Source: Mansonella perstans
Lineage: Eukaryota; Nematoda; Chromadorea; Rhabditida; Onchocercidae
Direction: 5' to 3'
Assembly: GCA_037074765.1 (NCBI GenBank)
Contig: JBAMDO010000049.1
Span: forward strand, 233,099 to 297,098
DNA: 64,000 nt
The notes under the pieces were generated by a model. That model had not been told where the DNA came from and searched no databases. It worked only from the letters and a program-made list of their open reading frames with translations. This document shows, piece after piece, positions 61,694-64,000 of this stretch (position 1 is the first letter of the stretch; every line of letters starts with the position of its first letter). Both the position numbers and the translations under genes were made by a program.

Positions 61694-61844
61694 AATATAT
61701 CTTCTACTGCTCATTTATTGCTTTCCCTCTCGCAATGAACTAGAACGATTAGCAAGACTATTAAATCCAATATTAAATCCACCGCTGGATGATGAAGCCT
61801 AAATTTCAAGCAAGTCAAGGAAAGTGATGATTCTTCATTTGAAG
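61680..61844 (+). pseudogene. Secreted-peptide first exon, copy 4
   Basis: Plus strand: after CATCATTACAG and a 19-nt leader the frame reads MMKFIIYLLLLIYCFPSRNE, then LERLARLLNPILNPPLDDEA and TAA. The KQVKESDDSSFEG end is present but one frame off, and the donor GAAG|GTAAGC at 61,845 is intact. The signal peptide is the cleanest of the four copies, and the short leader after an AG suits SL trans-splicing. If any copy is expressed, this 40-residue secreted peptide is a candidate. Confidence 0.45.
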
Positions 61845-63265
61845 GTAAGCTTTTAAATCTTATATTGCAATAATCATGAAAAAGGATCATTCCGCAATAG
61901 TTAAAAATTTTTTAGCAACTTGTAATTCATAGGCGTTTGCTAGAGATAGCTTATAAAAGATTCTGATTATTGAAAATTTATTGGTTTGAATATTTTGTTG
62001 TTATTTACTCTGAAATTATTATATCTACTAACTCTAACCCTCAATATTCCCTAATTTGACTGGTTAAAATTGATAGAGGTACTTTTTACATAAACTGTCG
62101 AAATTAAACAAGATAACATTTAGTTCCTGCACATGAAATTTTGTTGTTATTCTATATTCGCTGGTATCAAGTGGTTGAAAATTTCAAGTTCATCTGAATA
62201 AATGATTGATCTCTAGAAATTAATCAAATGAGCAATTACGAATAGATGGAGCATTTTTTTTAATTTGAAATTGTAAAAAATACAAAAATTGAAGTATTTG
62301 GAACGGAAATTATGAATATTTTATAACATTCGTTAATTTTTTTGTTAGTATATATGCTATCACAGTGACACGATGACTTGATATTCAAACATTTTTAAAA
62401 GCATCAACATTCCGCATTAGTCCAAGCCAGAAGAAAATGTTAATTTCCTAGCCTGCCTAATCAACAATGTAGCCAAAAATCTGCGTCGTATAAATAACCA
62501 CTTTTTTGCATATGTAACCATTAATCCATCTATGTATTCAAAAGAACTCTTAAATAACATAACAGCAGAAAATTGAACTTGACCGAAAAGTGAAGTAATT
62601 TGCCGAGCATCTTATCAGAAGCTTATCAGCTAAAACTGAATATTACCTCATTTTCAGGAAATGTGGACCATATATTATTTCTTTCGCAGCTGATCTATCA
62701 CTGGACCTTTATTTTCCTTCTGTCTTGGATATTCCTTTTCTTGAAAATTTTGTTTATCTTTAATTACTTTTTATTTAATAATGATAAATGATGAGTATTG
62801 AGAAACATTTAAAAGGTTATTGAATTCCACAATTTATTCAAAAAATATTTAAATGCTACTGACGTTGCAGCAATTATCAGGACCGTCCTCAGATCTGAAG
62901 AAAACCTTATTAAGTGTAATGATTAGAATGATTTACGGTTACTTTGATTTTACATAAACGTTTACTTATACAGTTAATTCCTGTAATACTTAATTCCACA
63001 GATCCCATACTTATTTTTCCCATAAAGCATAAAAATATACTATAATGTTAACCTTATTTTAGAAATTTTAGAGTTTATTGACGCTGCTGACGAGAATACT
63101 TTCCAATAAACTTACGTGAAATAATTATTAACAGAAATCATAATTATATAAATTATCAATTATGCTACATAGCAGCAGATAAGATGTTATTCGTGATCCG
63201 TTTTTTCGGAACAAGTAAAATGTCAAAATAACTTTAAACTTATAACACAATTACGTCATTCAACG

Positions 63266-63535
63266 TTGCATAAAATAAACAACTTGGATGTGAAACAAAT
63301 ACAAATAATTGACATTAATCGCCTGGTTTTATTCAAAAAATTCAAAAGTTGCCCATTTTTTCATTGTAAGGAGAAGACAACGAAACAAACACTCCAAGTT
63401 AACATTAGAAGTGATAAACGTACTTTGTATATAAACTGTATGAAATTAAACAAGATAGCATTCAGCTCCATGCACATAGAATTTTTTGTTTTCTATATTC
63501 GCTGGTTTCAAGTTGAAGTTTTCAAGTTCACTTGA
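63266..63535 (+). other. Conserved ORF in repeat, copy 4
   Basis: Inverted counterpart of 50,082-50,333. It matches to residue 76, then a 1-nt change shifts the C-terminus to YIRWFQVEVFKFT. Confidence 0.25.
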
Positions 63536-63696
63536 ATAAATGATTGGTCGCTAGAAATTAATTAAATAAGCAATTCTGAACAGATGGAGCATTTCATTCA
63601 AATTAAAATTATAAAAAATCCAAAAATTGAAATATTTTGAACGGAAATTTATGAATGCTTTATAGCATTTGTTAGTTTTTTTGTTAATATATATGC

Positions 63697-64000
63697 TATC
63701 ACAACGATGCTTGTCGATGTTACTATAAAAGGGATGAATCCTTCCTCGGTGCTCAACTCCAATTTCAGCTTAAGTACAGTCCGAGGTCTCATCGCCTCAA
63801 AATTTTCACTCCTCGAACACGAAGCCCTCTTTATTAATAAGTAATTTTGTCTTGCAAGATTTAAGTACAAAAGCTTTCTACGTACACAAATAATTTATCC
63901 ATGCCAGCAAGGAAAACTATTCGAAAAAAAGAAATGAAGGTGTCGAAACATGACAACGTTGGGTGATGGGCGCCGACTATTCGTACCGGAATTGAACTCG
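63697..64000 (+). mobile_element. Start of a further foldback-element loop, cut by the window end
   Basis: 63,697-63,800 matches the diverged loop type of 49,745-49,870 (inverted), then from about 63,800 the sequence becomes identical to 43,500-43,700. The structured core begins at 63,963 and is cut off by the window edge. This is a chimeric join between two subfamilies of the same element. Confidence 0.8.

Larger units (their letters stand above)
57790..63700 (-). repeat. Amplicon unit, inverted copy 4
   Basis: This is the reverse complement of copy 3 with the block losses listed under the large palindrome. It shares with copy 3 a deletion of about 345 bp (the join is TTTAAAAAA next to CAGT.GGTCAAAGTAG, near 54,710 and 59,665) that copies 1, 1b and 2 do not have. 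Copies 3 and 4 therefore descend from one deleted ancestor. Confidence 0.92.
49745..63820. repeat. Large palindrome of about 14 kb
   Basis: The left arm is 49,745-56,506, the spacer 56,507-57,790 and the right arm 57,790-63,820. Arms match at high identity in all shared blocks. The right arm lacks about 53,215-53,960 and about 55,056-55,465 of the left arm, and the left arm lacks about 0.5 kb of the right arm (join near 56,347). Beyond 63,820 the sequence matches 43,530-43,700 rather than the left flank, so the palindrome ends there. Confidence 0.92.

Noticed and set aside
49745..63820. Palindrome as a pure assembly artefact
   Set aside because: The arms differ by several block indels and scattered point changes, and the central junction recurs elsewhere. 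An artefact is not fully excluded without long reads.
25845..64000. LTR or LINE retrotransposon as the cause of the repeats
   Set aside because: No reverse transcriptase, integrase, LTR pair or poly(A)-tailed unit is seen. The copies are block-wise direct and inverted duplications.
25845..64000. CRISPR array or bacterial/phage region
   Set aside because: Repeats are kilobase-scale and palindromic, without short regular repeat-spacer structure. Gene structure is intron-containing eukaryotic.
1..64000. Nematode telomere repeat TTAGGC or rDNA/5S cluster
   Set aside because: Only isolated TTAGGC hexamers occur, and no rRNA-like stretch was found.

Overview
The window is AT-rich eukaryotic DNA, most likely from a nematode and plausibly a filarial (clade III) species. 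The grounds are the base composition, short introns with TTTCAG-type 3' splice sites, a two-BED-finger gene of nematode style, and a 22-nt minus-strand sequence at 10,675-10,696 that matches the nematode spliced leader SL1 (as I know it) at 20 of 22 positions. The species is inferred, not shown. There is no bacterial-type gene organisation.

Layout. (1) 1-13.3 kb: AT-rich DNA with no gene I can recognise. It holds a CA microsatellite (about 196-312), a 168-bp duplication built from a 21-22-bp tandem (670-960), a 42-bp imperfect inverted repeat (5,023-5,192), an 83-bp tandem duplication (7,897-8,062), a 35-bp tandem array (8,348-8,510), a GC-richer patch with a CTA repeat (8,547-9,055) and the SL1-like relic. 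(2) 13,302-22,136 (+): one multi-exon gene. I could chain 15 exons whose splice phases all agree, giving a conceptual protein of 893 aa. It has two BED zinc fingers (Cys/His ligands near residues 275/278/293/297 and 552/555/570/574) and a C-terminal segment resembling part of hAT-family transposases, so it is probably a nuclear DNA-binding protein of transposase ancestry. (3) 22.2-25.8 kb: intergenic, apart from a poly(A) signal at 22,190. (4) 25.8-64 kb: an ampliconic repeat locus. A unit of about 6.7 kb occurs three times directly (about 27.7-34.6, 41.8-48.4 and 50.9-56.5 kb), once inverted (57.8-63.7 kb) and as partial or diverged pieces (25.8-27.2, 34.6-39.5, 41.0-41.75, 48.4-49.9, 63.7-64 kb).

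The last direct copy and the inverted copy form a palindrome of about 14 kb with arms of 6-7 kb and a 1.28-kb spacer; smaller palindromes are nested elsewhere. Each unit contains (a) a foldback element of about 1.1 kb whose loop carries a compact 56-nt structured sequence with a Pol III B-box-like core, (b) an exon-like segment starting with a signal peptide (MMKFIIY...) whose middle differs between copy pairs while both ends are conserved, (c) an opposing reading frame interrupted by the same two TAA codons in every copy, and (d) several conserved ORFs of 60-100 aa with no recognisable family.

The repeat locus is the part most likely to be new: a palindromic, rearranging amplicon carrying decayed or decaying small secreted-peptide exons and hairpin-forming RNA. 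The repeat ORFs are low-confidence as proteins, since AT-rich DNA of this length is expected to contain many chance ORFs of 60-80 codons. No homology search could be run, so all repeat-family statements rest on alignments made by eye within the window.
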